DNA of 64,000 nucleotides from Pyxidicoccus xibeiensis (GTDB taxonomy: Bacteria; Myxococcota; Myxococcia; Myxococcales; Myxococcaceae). Both the position numbers and the translations under genes were made by a program. Each line of letters begins with the position of its first letter. The stretch's first letter is position 1. Below are positions 26,182-34,380 of the stretch, piece after piece. Under the pieces are notes generated by a model. That model was given only the letters and a program-made list of their open reading frames with translations. It was not told where the DNA came from and did no database searches. The stretch lies in the NCBI RefSeq assembly GCF_024198175.1, contig NZ_JAJVKV010000005.1, positions 744,001-808,000 of the forward strand, given 5' to 3'.

Positions 26182-26625
26182 CTACCGCGAGCCGATGGGG
26201 CGCCGGAGCTGGTAGCTGCCCGCCATGGGTTGGCGGAGCTGGTAGCTGCCGGCCATCGGCTGCCGAAGCTGATAGCTACCGGCCATGGGCTGCTGGAGCT
26301 GGTAGCTGCCCGCAATGGGCTGCTGGAGCTGATAGCTGCCGACGAGCGGCTGTTCGAGCTGGTAGCTGCCCGCCAGCGGCTGTTCGAGCTGGTAGCTGCC
26401 CGCCAGCGGCTGCTCCAGCGCGTATTCGTCCCCAGCCAGGGACTGCTGCCATGCGGAGTCCTGCTGCGGCGTCAGGTCCCCGGGCACGGGCTGCTGCCAT
26501 TCGTAGCTCACGGAGGAGCCGTCGTCCCAGGTGGACTGGGAGGCCTGTTCATCCACGTCCTGCGCCTGCGCCACGCAGAGCGCGCCCAGGCACATTGCCG
26601 CCATCGCCATCAGGTGCTTCCGCAT
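26182..26625 (-). CDS. Secreted decapeptide-repeat protein
   Basis: 147 residues, not recognised. Signal peptide at 1-22 (AMAAMCLGALCVAQAQ), then an acidic Gln/Ser-rich stretch. Residues ~70-147 consist of one degenerate and seven clear copies of a ten-residue unit (L/M)AGSYQLxQP. The variable position changes in order: E, E, Q, Q, R, R, R. Charge thus runs from acidic to basic along the tail. ATG at 26625 with AAGGAGCG upstream. Likely exported, perhaps a matrix, surface or structural protein; inference only. Confidence 0.8.
   Translation of the reverse strand: MRKHLMAMAAMCLGALCVAQAQDVDEQASQSTWDDGSSVSYEWQQPVPGDLTPQQDSAWQQSLAGDEYALEQPLAGSYQLEQPLAGSYQLEQPLVGSYQLQQPIAGSYQLQQPMAGSYQLRQPMAGSYQLRQPMAGSYQLRRPIGSR
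26196..26435 (-). repeat. 30-bp tandem coding repeats
   Basis: About eight head-to-tail 30-bp units, each containing a gagctggtagctgcc-like core and a more variable half. They encode the decapeptide repeats of the secreted protein. Third-position changes between copies suggest selection on the protein. No spacer-like unique segments exist, so this is not a CRISPR array. Confidence 0.9.
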
Positions 26626-26649
26626 GGTCGCTCCTTCCGTTGCCGTTCC

Positions 26650-26682
26650 AGGCACGGCCCACCTTTGAAGATGGCCGTGCCT
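26650..26682. promoter_or_regulatory. Inverted repeat upstream of the decapeptide-repeat gene
   Basis: Arms AGGCACGGCC and GGCCGTGCCT (10 bp, perfect) with a 13-base spacer, ending 25 bp before the ATG at 26625. It could be a dimeric operator or a hairpin in the 5' leader close to the ribosome-binding site. Further up, CTGTCGGACAG/GTCGGACAG copies overlap at 26749-26767. Confidence 0.45.
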
Positions 26683-26791
26683 CCAGGCTCCGAGGAGCTT
26701 CCCGCGCTACCGTGCGAGTGCCCGCCCGGGCAGGGGCAGGCAGCCAACCTGTCGGACAGTCGGACAGGCTGTGCCCGACCCGCCGCGCCCC

Positions 26792-28555
26792 TCAGCGCAG
26801 CAGCAGCCTGCGCACGAGCGGCAGGGGCAGGCTGCCCTGGGCCACGAAGGCGTCGTGGAACTGCTTGAGGCTGGCGCCCTTCGCCGTGTAGTCGCGCGCC
26901 AGCCGCTGAACCTCCAGCTTGCCGAACGTGTAGTAGAGGTACGTGGGGTTGTACGCGCCACGGCGGGCCTCCTCGTACGCCGTGGACGGCTGCTGGAAGC
27001 ACCTCTCGCGGAAGAGCCGCGCGCCGTCCTCCACCGTCCAGCCCGCGGTGTGCAGCTTGATGCCCGTCACGTAGCGGCAGTCTCGCAGCAGCGCCTCGGA
27101 GAGCTGGGCCAGCCGCAGCTTCGGGTCCCCGTTGCCGTAGCCCTGGTCGAGCATCATCTGCTCCGTGTAGTGCGCCCAGCCCTCCGCGTTGCTGCCCACG
27201 CTCACCAGCTTGCGCACCTTGGTGGGGAAGCGCGGCGCGTAGAGGAACTGGAAGTAGTGGCCGGGCCACACCTCGTGGATGTTGATGACCTCCACGACGG
27301 GCTTGTTGTAGAGGCGCAGGTGCTCCTCCTTGTGCTTCGCGTCCCACTTGGGCTCCACCGGCGTAACGTAGTAGAAGGCCTCGGTGGCCTTCGTCTCGTA
27401 CGGCCCCGGCGTGTCCATGGACGCGAAGCTTCCCGAGCGCGCGTAGGGCGGCGTCTCCTCCACGCGCGGGCGGACCTCGGAAGGAATGGTGACCAGGTCC
27501 TTCTCCACGAGGAACCGGCGCACGTCCTCCACCGAGCGGCGCACGGACGGAATCAGGCCCTCCGCGGTGGGGTGGTCCTCCTCCAGCGAGGCCATCACCT
27601 GCGCGGGTGTGAGCCTGGGGTTGATGCGCTTCGCGGTGGCGACGAACTCCTGGTAGTCCTTCTCGAGGTTCGCCTCGCCCCGCGCGAGCAGCTCCGGCAG
27701 CGGCAGGTCGATCATCTCCTCGTAGCGGAGCTTGGTGAGGAAGCGCTCCTCACCCAGCGCATACCTGCCGGTGGAGCGGGGCAGCAGGTCCTGCTCCAGC
27801 CAGCGCGTGAAGTCCTTCACCGCCGCCACGGCCTGGGCGTTGGCCTGGGCGAACTCGGCCAGCAGCGCGGCGTCACCGCCCGCCGCGTCCTTCGCCCACT
27901 GCGCCACCGAGCCCTCGAAGAAGCCCACCGAGCCCTTCGACATGCGCAGGGCCAGGTCGGTGAACTCGCGGGGCGGCTCCTGGACGTTGGCCTTGCCGGC
28001 GGCGAACACGGCGGGCACCGCCTTCAGGCGCGCGATGACCGAGCGCAGCCGCTCCGCCTTCGGGGCGAAGTCGCGCTTCATCAGCCCGTCCACCGCGCCG
28101 CCCGGCAGCCCGGCGTAGAGCATGGGGTTCTTCTCCCAGCTCCGCGTCACGCTCAGCTCGTGATGGTCCGACAGCAGCTGGTGCTCCAGCGCCTCGGCGT
28201 CGACGGCCTCGTCGAAGGAGAGTGACGCGCGGTCCACCGCGCGCAGGCGGGCCAGCAGCGTCTCCAGCTCGCGGATGCGTGCCTCGATGCGCGGGCGGCT
28301 CAGGTCCTCCAGCCGGGCGTCGTACGCGTGCAGGCCGTACGCGGTGCCATTGGAGGGCGCGAAGGCGAAGGCCGCGTCGAAGATGGCATCCACCAGCTCC
28401 GGGAAGGACTCCTTCCGGGCGGTGGTGGCCTGGGGGCTTCCGGTCGGCTCGGGAGGCGCGGAGGCGGGAACCTGCCGCGCGCAGGCGAGCAGGCCACAGC
28501 ACGCGACGAGCAGCAGCCGTGGGACGGAGGAGCGGGCGGAGGACGTTCCAATCAT
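26792..28555 (-). CDS. DUF885-family lipoprotein, probable metallo-hydrolase
   Basis: 587 residues. Lipobox GLLAC (Cys25). The DUF885 fold is long and helical; near residue ~420-430 lies NIHEVWPGHYFQ (HE..PGH metal-binding motif) and then EGWAHYTEQMM, both hallmarks of this peptidase-like family. Envelope-located; substrate unknown. ATG start, 587 residues agrees with family lengths of 550-620. Followed by an intergenic region of 166 bp before the repeat-protein start. Confidence 0.9.
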   Translation of the reverse strand: MIGTSSARSSVPRLLLVACCGLLACARQVPASAPPEPTGSPQATTARKESFPELVDAIFDAAFAFAPSNGTAYGLHAYDARLEDLSRPRIEARIRELETLLARLRAVDRASLSFDEAVDAEALEHQLLSDHHELSVTRSWEKNPMLYAGLPGGAVDGLMKRDFAPKAERLRSVIARLKAVPAVFAAGKANVQEPPREFTDLALRMSKGSVGFFEGSVAQWAKDAAGGDAALLAEFAQANAQAVAAVKDFTRWLEQDLLPRSTGRYALGEERFLTKLRYEEMIDLPLPELLARGEANLEKDYQEFVATAKRINPRLTPAQVMASLEEDHPTAEGLIPSVRRSVEDVRRFLVEKDLVTIPSEVRPRVEETPPYARSGSFASMDTPGPYETKATEAFYYVTPVEPKWDAKHKEEHLRLYNKPVVEVINIHEVWPGHYFQFLYAPRFPTKVRKLVSVGSNAEGWAHYTEQMMLDQGYGNGDPKLRLAQLSEALLRDCRYVTGIKLHTAGWTVEDGARLFRERCFQQPSTAYEEARRGAYNPTYLYYTFGKLEVQRLARDYTAKGASLKQFHDAFVAQGSLPLPLVRRLLLR

Positions 28556-28572
28556 GCCGCCGTTCTACAAGA

Positions 28573-28612
28573 GAAAGCGCCCTGCCACCCTCACGGGCAG
28601 CAGGGCGCTTTC
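28573..28612. terminator. Terminator hairpin downstream of the MYXO-CTERM gene
   Basis: Perfect 13-bp arms GAAAGCGCCCTGC and GCAGGGCGCTTTC with a 14-base loop. It starts 18 bp past the stop of the minus-strand surface protein, and the arm ends in TTTC on the minus strand. It separates that gene from the DUF885 gene promoter. Confidence 0.7.
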
Positions 28613-28630
28613 ACAGCGACGTCGTCCGGA

Positions 28631-30838
28631 CTACTTCTTCCGGCGCGAGCGGCGCAGCAGGGCGAGGGCGGCGAGGCCCAGCGCCTGGAAGCCCGCGCCA
28701 CCGGTGCCGCTGCAGCCGCCGCAGCTCTGCGAGTCGGTCTCCTCGGGGACGACTTCCGGGACGGCCCCCGGGACGACCCGGATGGACACGGACCGCGTCG
28801 ACTTCTGCCCCAGCGCATCCACCACCGACGCGGTGTAGGCGAAGGTGCCGGTGGCGGTCAGCGTGCCGGAGAGCACGTAGGCGGCGCCCTCCTGCTGCAG
28901 CGTCGTGCCCGGGGCCACCGCGCCCGTGTGGCTCCACGTGTACGGCGCGCGGCCACCGTCGGCGGTGAGGCGCGCCTCGAAGCCAGCGCCCTTCGGGACG
29001 ATGGTCGTCGGGCCGCCGCCCGAGATGGCCAGCGCCCGCACCACGTCGAGCGTGTAGGGGCGCGCGGCGCGCTCACCGCGCGCGTCCGTGGCCACCACGG
29101 TCAGGGCGGCGGAGGCCTCCGCGGTGGGGCTGCCGGAGATGACGCCGTCCGCGAGGCTCAGGCCCGCGGGCATCGTGCCCTCCACCACGAAGTCCGTCTT
29201 CCCGCCGGGGCCGCGCGTCTCCAGCTCGACGCTGTAGGCGGTGCCGATGACGGCGTACGGCAGCGCGGCGGTGACGATCTCCGGACCGGCCCACGCCTTG
29301 CGCTCGGCGACCAGCGCCAGCTCCTCGCTCACGCCGACGACCGTCGTGGTGCCCGTCGCGAAGGAGTCGGCGCTGAAGGCTCCCGCGGCGCCGGTGGCGT
29401 GCGACGTCCAGGTGATGCCATCCGGCGAGGCCTGCAGCTCGAGCGGGTTCAGCGTCTCCAGGGTGTCGAGGCGGGCCAGCGTCGTGGCGACCACGAAGGT
29501 GCGGTCCACGAACGTCAGCAGGATGGACTCCGGAGCGACGGCCGTGCCCACGGCGGTCATTCCCTCCACCTTCGTCCAGCTCGTGCCCCGGTCCCTGGAC
29601 AGGAAGAGGCTGCCCGGCGACTCGGTGGAAGGCGTCTCGCCGCTCTCCTTCCAGGTGAAGGCCATCAGGCGGCCGTTGCCGGCGACCAGTTGGGGAACCT
29701 CGCGGCCCGCCAGCGCGGCCGACTCCAGCACGTCCCAGCCGGAGCCCTCCGCGTTCGCGCGCACCAGGATGTCGCCCGTGGTGGCCTCCGCGTCCTCCGG
29801 CGTGCCCACGGCGATGAACGTGTCCTGCGCGGCGACCACGCGCGAGAAGGTGTACGCGCGGTTCGCGGTCTGGTCAGTCCACTCGGTGCCGTTGGCGGAG
29901 ACGGCGATGAGGCCCGCGTGGCCCGTGGCCACCAGGCGCGTGCCGTTGGCGGCCAGCGCCACGAACTCGCGGCCCGTCTCGGCGCCCTCGGCCACCGGGT
30001 CGCTGTAGACGGCGGCCCAGGTGTGACCGCCATCCGCCGAGGAGAAGATGCCGCCGCCCGAGATGCCGAACCACTTCTCGTGGGCGAAGGCCAGGTGGTT
30101 GATGGAGAGGCTGTCCTCGGTGCCCTCGCGCACCGGCGTGATGCGACTCCACTCACGGCCGTCCGTCGAGCTCAGCAGGGACGTCTCACCCGACAGCGCC
30201 AGGAAGCCGCCGTTGCCGTACCACACGCGCGACGCGAGGGAATCGGAGCCGTCGGTGCCGTAGGACGAGGCCGCCCAGACGTCGAACGTCGTGGCCGCGG
30301 CCACGTTGACGTGGAGCACGCGCTCCAGCCGCCCGGAGAACTTCGTGCCGGCGTAGGTGGGCTCGCCCTCGCCCGGCTCCACCGCGCGGAAGCCCGTGGC
30401 GTACGCCAGGCGGTACGCGCCCTGGGCCACGGCGGGAACGCTCAGCGACAGCGAGGCCTTCGCGGTGGACGCCGTCTGGCCCTCGATGGTGACGCGGTCC
30501 GACGTGAGGCAGTGCCACGCGGCGCCCTCCACCGCGTGGGCAGCCTGGGCCTCCGTGGCGACCTCCGCGGCCGCACGTCCCTCGGCGCTGCTGCCACCGT
30601 TGAAGGAGTAGCTGCCGCTCGGCGCGCTCCAGCCCGTGGGCAGGGCCACGCAGGCCACCATCTGTCCGTCCAGCGACGAGGACGCACCCGAGCCGAACCT
30701 CGCATGCAGCTCGAGGGGGACGGAAGCACCGCTCTCGACTCGTGCCTCGTGGCTGATGAAGGAGGAGCTCTGGCAACCACTGACAAGCCACAGCGCGGTG
30801 CCCATCAGGGCCTTCGTCGCGCGTCTGCTGTTGAACAC
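28631..30838 (-). CDS. Surface lipoprotein with sialidase-like repeats and MYXO-CTERM-like signal
   Basis: 735 residues. N-terminal lipobox LVSGC (Cys22). Middle (~190-500) has repeated SxDGxxW-type blocks (SSTDGREWSRI, SSADGGHTWAAV, SRDRGTSWTKV) typical of BNR/photosynthesis-stability beta-propellers. Two Ig-like putative domains follow (GTAYSVELE ... PAGLSLADGVISGSPT). The C-terminus, CGGCSGTGG, a hydrophobic segment and RRSRRKK, fits MYXO-CTERM. GTG start with AGAGGA 8 bases upstream. Having both a lipobox and a C-terminal sorting signal is notable. Function unknown; surface exposure is inferred. Confidence 0.85.
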   Translation of the reverse strand: MFNSRRATKALMGTALWLVSGCQSSSFISHEARVESGASVPLELHARFGSGASSSLDGQMVACVALPTGWSAPSGSYSFNGGSSAEGRAAAEVATEAQAAHAVEGAAWHCLTSDRVTIEGQTASTAKASLSLSVPAVAQGAYRLAYATGFRAVEPGEGEPTYAGTKFSGRLERVLHVNVAAATTFDVWAASSYGTDGSDSLASRVWYGNGGFLALSGETSLLSSTDGREWSRITPVREGTEDSLSINHLAFAHEKWFGISGGGIFSSADGGHTWAAVYSDPVAEGAETGREFVALAANGTRLVATGHAGLIAVSANGTEWTDQTANRAYTFSRVVAAQDTFIAVGTPEDAEATTGDILVRANAEGSGWDVLESAALAGREVPQLVAGNGRLMAFTWKESGETPSTESPGSLFLSRDRGTSWTKVEGMTAVGTAVAPESILLTFVDRTFVVATTLARLDTLETLNPLELQASPDGITWTSHATGAAGAFSADSFATGTTTVVGVSEELALVAERKAWAGPEIVTAALPYAVIGTAYSVELETRGPGGKTDFVVEGTMPAGLSLADGVISGSPTAEASAALTVVATDARGERAARPYTLDVVRALAISGGGPTTIVPKGAGFEARLTADGGRAPYTWSHTGAVAPGTTLQQEGAAYVLSGTLTATGTFAYTASVVDALGQKSTRSVSIRVVPGAVPEVVPEETDSQSCGGCSGTGGAGFQALGLAALALLRRSRRKK

Positions 30839-30840
30839 GG

Positions 30841-30925
30841 AATAAATCCTCTCGCGGGACCTACAAGATTTACTGTTTACAGTTCTACAGTGAGTAGAGT
30901 CAAATTCACTCGGACTGTAAGTTCG
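30841..30925. promoter_or_regulatory. AT-rich divergent promoter region with palindrome
   Basis: Low-GC island between the surface lipoprotein and the acyl-CoA dehydrogenase. It contains ACTGTTTACAGT (30872-30883, inverted repeat with TT centre), CTACAGTGAGTAG nearby, and a TTGACT (minus strand, 30898-30903) that could be a -35 element for the lipoprotein gene. No matching strong -10 was found. Confidence 0.45.
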
Positions 30926-31011
30926 AGCGGTCCGATGTCCTGGGTTTCACAGTCCCGTGACGCGGGGTCCCACCAGGGGAGCCGGTTGCGGTGGCGGGTT
31001 ACGCTCGGCGG

Positions 31012-32193
31012 ATGAGCCAGCGAACCCCATTCCAATGGGAAGACCCGCTCCTGCTGGACGAGGAGCTGCGGGAGGAGGAGCGGCTGCTGCGCGACAGCGC
31101 CCGCGCGTACTGCCAGGAGCAGCTGATGCCGCGCGTGCTGGAGGCGAACCGGCACGAGGTCTTCCACCGGGAGATCATGAACGAGATGGGGAGTCTCGGC
31201 CTGCTGGGCGCGACGCTACCCGCCGAGTACGGGGGCGCGGGGGCGTCGTACGTGAGCTACGGGCTGCTCGCGCGCGAGGTGGAGCGCGTGGACTCGGGAT
31301 ACCGCTCGGCGATGAGCGTGCAGTCCTCGCTCGTCATGTACCCCATCTTCGCGTACGGCTCGGAGGCGCAGCGGCGCAAGTACCTGCCGGGCCTGGCGAA
31401 GGGAGAGCTCGTCGGCTGCTTCGGCCTGACGGAGCCCGATGCGGGCTCGGACCCCGGCTCCATGCGGAGCAGGGCGGTGAAGGCCCCTGGGGGCTACCGC
31501 CTCTCCGGCACCAAGCAGTGGATTACCAACTCCCCCATCGCGGACGTCTTCGTCGTCTGGGCGAAGGACGAGCAAGACGAGATTCGCGGCTTCGTGCTGG
31601 AGAAGGGCATGAAGGGGCTCAGCGCGCCGAAGATTGAAGGCAAGTTCTCGCTGCGCGCCTCGGTGACGGGCGGCATCGCCATGGATGACGTGTTCGTCCC
31701 CGAGGAGCATCTGCTCGCGGGTGTGAAGGGGCTGAAGGGCCCGTTCGGGTGCCTGAACAACGCGCGCTACGGCATCTGCTGGGGCGCCATGGGCGCGGCG
31801 GAGTTCTGCTGGCACACGGCGCGCACGTACACGCTGGAGCGGATGATGTTCGGCCGGCCGCTGGCGGCCACGCAGCTCATCCAGAAGAAGCTGGCGGACA
31901 TGCAGACGGAAATCACCCTGGGGCTGACGGCGGTGCTGCGCCTGGGACGGCTGAAGGATGCGGAGCGGGCCGCGCCGGAGGCCATCTCCCTGCTCAAGCG
32001 CAACAACTGCGGCAAGGCGCTCGACATCGCGCGCACCGCCCGGGACATGCTGGGCGGCAACGGCATCGCGGACGAGTACCACGTCATCCGCCACGTGATG
32101 AACCTGGAGGCGGTGAACACCTACGAGGGCACGCACGACGTACACGCGCTCATCCTCGGGCGCGCGCAGACGGGCCTCCAGGCCTTCAGCTGA
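31012..32193 (+). CDS. gcdH: Acyl-CoA dehydrogenase, probable glutaryl-CoA dehydrogenase
   Basis: 393 residues. FAD enzyme of lysine/tryptophan and aromatic degradation that oxidises and decarboxylates glutaryl-CoA to crotonyl-CoA. Blocks [40 protein letters not shown] and [22 protein letters not shown] are characteristic of GcdH; the catalytic base would be Glu372 in [11 protein letters not shown] at 31012 is preferred to 30991 because it gives the family start; GGCGG precedes it. The next gene starts 14 bp later. Confidence 0.9.
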   Translation: MSQRTPFQWEDPLLLDEELREEERLLRDSARAYCQEQLMPRVLEANRHEVFHREIMNEMGSLGLLGATLPAEYGGAGASYVSYGLLAREVERVDSGYRSAMSVQSSLVMYPIFAYGSEAQRRKYLPGLAKGELVGCFGLTEPDAGSDPGSMRSRAVKAPGGYRLSGTKQWITNSPIADVFVVWAKDEQDEIRGFVLEKGMKGLSAPKIEGKFSLRASVTGGIAMDDVFVPEEHLLAGVKGLKGPFGCLNNARYGICWGAMGAAEFCWHTARTYTLERMMFGRPLAATQLIQKKLADMQTEITLGLTAVLRLGRLKDAERAAPEAISLLKRNNCGKALDIARTARDMLGGNGIADEYHVIRHVMNLEAVNTYEGTHDVHALILGRAQTGLQAFS

Positions 32194-32207
32194 AGCGAGA
32201 GGGAGTC

Positions 32208-32969
32208 ATGCGGATGCAGTACCACAAGCACGGAGTGCCGCTGTCAGCGACCCGGGCGCTGGGGGAGACGCGGGCCTTCCTCGAGCCCCTGCTCCAGGGG
32301 CGCCGCCGCGTCCTCGACGTGGGCTGCGGGCAGGGCGAGCTGGCCCAGGCGCTCGCATGGGCGGGCCATGAGGTGACGGCCCTGGACGTGAAGCTGCCCA
32401 TGGCGCCCGCCCCCGTGCCGGGGCTCACCTGGCACGAGGAGGGCTTCCTCACATTCGAGTCGGAGCCGTTCGACGCCATCCTCTTCGTGACGTCGCTGCA
32501 CCACCTCAGTCCGCTGGCCGACGCGGTGGAGCAGGCGCGCCGGCTGCTGGTGCCCGGCGGGCTGCTCCTCGTCGAGGAGTTCGCGCTGGAGGCGCCGGAT
32601 GCCACCACCGCGCGCTGGTACTACGGCGTGCAGGAGCTGCTGGCCGCCGCGGGCCGCTACCCGCCCGAGCGAATCACCGGCGACGCCTCCATGGACCCGC
32701 TGGAGCGCTGGCGGCACGCGCATGAGCATGAGCCGCTCTCGGAGGGCCGGCGCATGCGGGAGGAAGTGGGCCGGCGGCTGGAGCTGCTCGACGCACGCGA
32801 AGGTCCCTACCTGTACCGGTACCTCGTCGCGGGTGTGGCGGAGGCGGTGGGCGGGGACATCCAGCTGATGGAGTCGCTGTCGGCCCAGCTCTTCGAAGCC
32901 GAGCGGCGAGACGTGGCCTCCGGCGTGCTGAAGCCGGTGGGCCTGCGCCTCGTCGCGCGGAAGCCCTGA
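32208..32969 (+). CDS. Class I SAM-dependent methyltransferase
   Basis: 253 residues. SAM-binding motif VLDVGCGQGELAQAL (residues ~34-48), an acidic ALDVK end of strand 2, and FDAILFVTSLHHLSPLADAVEQARRLLVPGGLLLVEEF, as in UbiE/Methyltransf_11 proteins. Substrate unknown. It probably shares a transcript with gcdH (14-bp gap). ATG at 32208; the ATG at 32214 is an alternative with better Shine-Dalgarno spacing. The stop lies inside a perfect 20-bp palindrome shared with the convergent M20 gene. Confidence 0.88.
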   Translation: MRMQYHKHGVPLSATRALGETRAFLEPLLQGRRRVLDVGCGQGELAQALAWAGHEVTALDVKLPMAPAPVPGLTWHEEGFLTFESEPFDAILFVTSLHHLSPLADAVEQARRLLVPGGLLLVEEFALEAPDATTARWYYGVQELLAAAGRYPPERITGDASMDPLERWRHAHEHEPLSEGRRMREEVGRRLELLDAREGPYLYRYLVAGVAEAVGGDIQLMESLSAQLFEAERRDVASGVLKPVGLRLVARKP

Positions 32970-32980
32970 CGTCAGGGCTT
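32961..32980. terminator. Perfect 20-bp palindrome covering two convergent stop codons
   Basis: AAGCCCTGACGTCAGGGCTT is fully self-complementary. Both flanking genes end with codons AAG CCC TGA (Lys-Pro-stop), one on each strand, and only 2 bp separate the stops. It may act as a bidirectional terminator or attenuator; a loop would have to open at the centre. Confidence 0.45.
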
Positions 32981-34291
32981 GCCCAGGAGCTCCAGCGCGG
33001 CGGTGGTCAGCGTGGTGACGCCGGTGCGCAGCGTGCGCTCCCGGTCCGGCGCGTAGAGAGGCGAGTGCGCCGAGGGCAGCGTCTCGCCCGCAGCCTTCGC
33101 CTGGGCGAAGCGCTTCGGCTCGGTGATGCCCAGCCACAGCATCACCGCGGGGACGCCCGCGCGGCCGTACTCGGAGAAGTCCTCGCCGCCCATGACGGGC
33201 GGGGCCTCGCTGAGGTTCTTCTCGCCGAGCACCCGCCCCACCGCTGCCACCAGCCGCTTCGTCAGCTCGGGGTCATTGAACGTCGCGGGCGTGCCCTCGG
33301 TGACGGAGATGTCGGGCGGGCGGGGCGCGCCGGAGGCCTGGGCCTCGGCCTTCGCCACGCGCTCGATGCCGGCAATCAGCGCCTTGCGCACCTCCGGCTT
33401 GTACGTGCGCAGCGTGAGCTGCAGGCGCACCTCGTCCGGGATGATGTTGTGCTTCGTGCCGCCGTGGATGGAGCCCACCGTCAGCACCGCCGGCTCCAGC
33501 GGGCTCTTCTCTCGGCTGACGAGCATCTGGAAGGAGAGGATGGTGCGCGCCGCCATCACCACCGGGTCCACCGTGGTGTGCGGGTAGGCGCCGTGCCCGC
33601 CCTTCCCGTAGAGCGTGACGTCGATGGAGTCCACGCTCGCCATCGAGTAGCCGGGGGTGAACTGCACCGTGCCCGCCGCGGCGGTGGCCACGGTGTGCTG
33701 GGCCACTGCGAAGTCCGGCTTGCCGAAGCGCTTGAAGAGGCCATCGGCCAGCATGGCCCGGGCGCCCGCGCCGAGCTCCTCGGCCGGCTGGCCCACCAGC
33801 ATCACCGTGCCACGCCACCGGTCCTTCGACTTCGCCAGCAGCGTGGCGGTGCCCAGCCACGTCGTCATGTGCACGTCGTGCCCGCACGCGTGCATCACCG
33901 ACACCGTGGCGCCCGTGGCGTCCTTCACCTTCACCTTGCTGGCGTAGGGCAGGCCCGTCTTCTCCTCCACGGGCAGCGCGTCCAGGTCCGTGCGCAGCAT
34001 CACCGTGGGGCCCGTGCCGTTGCGCATGAGCGCCACCACGCCGTGTCCGCCCACCTTCGTCGTCACCTCGTAGCCCAGCTTCTTCAGGCGCTCGGCCAGC
34101 TTCGCCGCCGTCTTCTCCTCCTGGAGTGACAGCTCGGGCGTCTGGTGCAGGTCCCGGTAGAGCGCGTCCAACTCCGGGTAGAGCGCGTCGATGCCGCCCA
34201 GGACGGGCGAGGGCGCGTCCGCCGCGAGCGCGGTACCGCCGGGCGCGGCGACACAGGCGAAGAGGGCGGCAAGCAGGGCAAGCGATTTCAC
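32972..34291 (-). CDS. Exported M20-family amidohydrolase (hippurate hydrolase/AbgB-like)
   Basis: 439 residues. Signal peptide at 1-27 (hydrophobic run ending ATALAA-like). The M20D metal site is seen in MHACGHDVHM and AEELGAGA, with later KGGHGAYPH and GGEDFSEYG. Family members split N-acyl amino acids, hippurate or aminobenzoyl-glutamate. GTG at 34291 was chosen: AGGAG 9 bases upstream and right before the signal peptide. The frame remains open to 34378. Location probably periplasmic or secreted; substrate unknown. Confidence 0.88.
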   Translation of the reverse strand: MKSLALLAALFACVAAPGGTALAADAPSPVLGGIDALYPELDALYRDLHQTPELSLQEEKTAAKLAERLKKLGYEVTTKVGGHGVVALMRNGTGPTVMLRTDLDALPVEEKTGLPYASKVKVKDATGATVSVMHACGHDVHMTTWLGTATLLAKSKDRWRGTVMLVGQPAEELGAGARAMLADGLFKRFGKPDFAVAQHTVATAAAGTVQFTPGYSMASVDSIDVTLYGKGGHGAYPHTTVDPVVMAARTILSFQMLVSREKSPLEPAVLTVGSIHGGTKHNIIPDEVRLQLTLRTYKPEVRKALIAGIERVAKAEAQASGAPRPPDISVTEGTPATFNDPELTKRLVAAVGRVLGEKNLSEAPPVMGGEDFSEYGRAGVPAVMLWLGITEPKRFAQAKAAGETLPSAHSPLYAPDRERTLRTGVTTLTTAALELLGKP

Positions 34292-34380
34292 CAGGCGGTC
34301 TCCTGTCCGTGGGGGGAACGGCGGGCAATAGAGCACACCTCGACGCACGGCGTTGAGGTCCGTACCCGGGGTGCACACCC

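Noticed and set aside
26196-26435. CRISPR array
   Set aside because: Contiguous 30-bp repeats without unique spacers, inside one coding frame, no cas genes.
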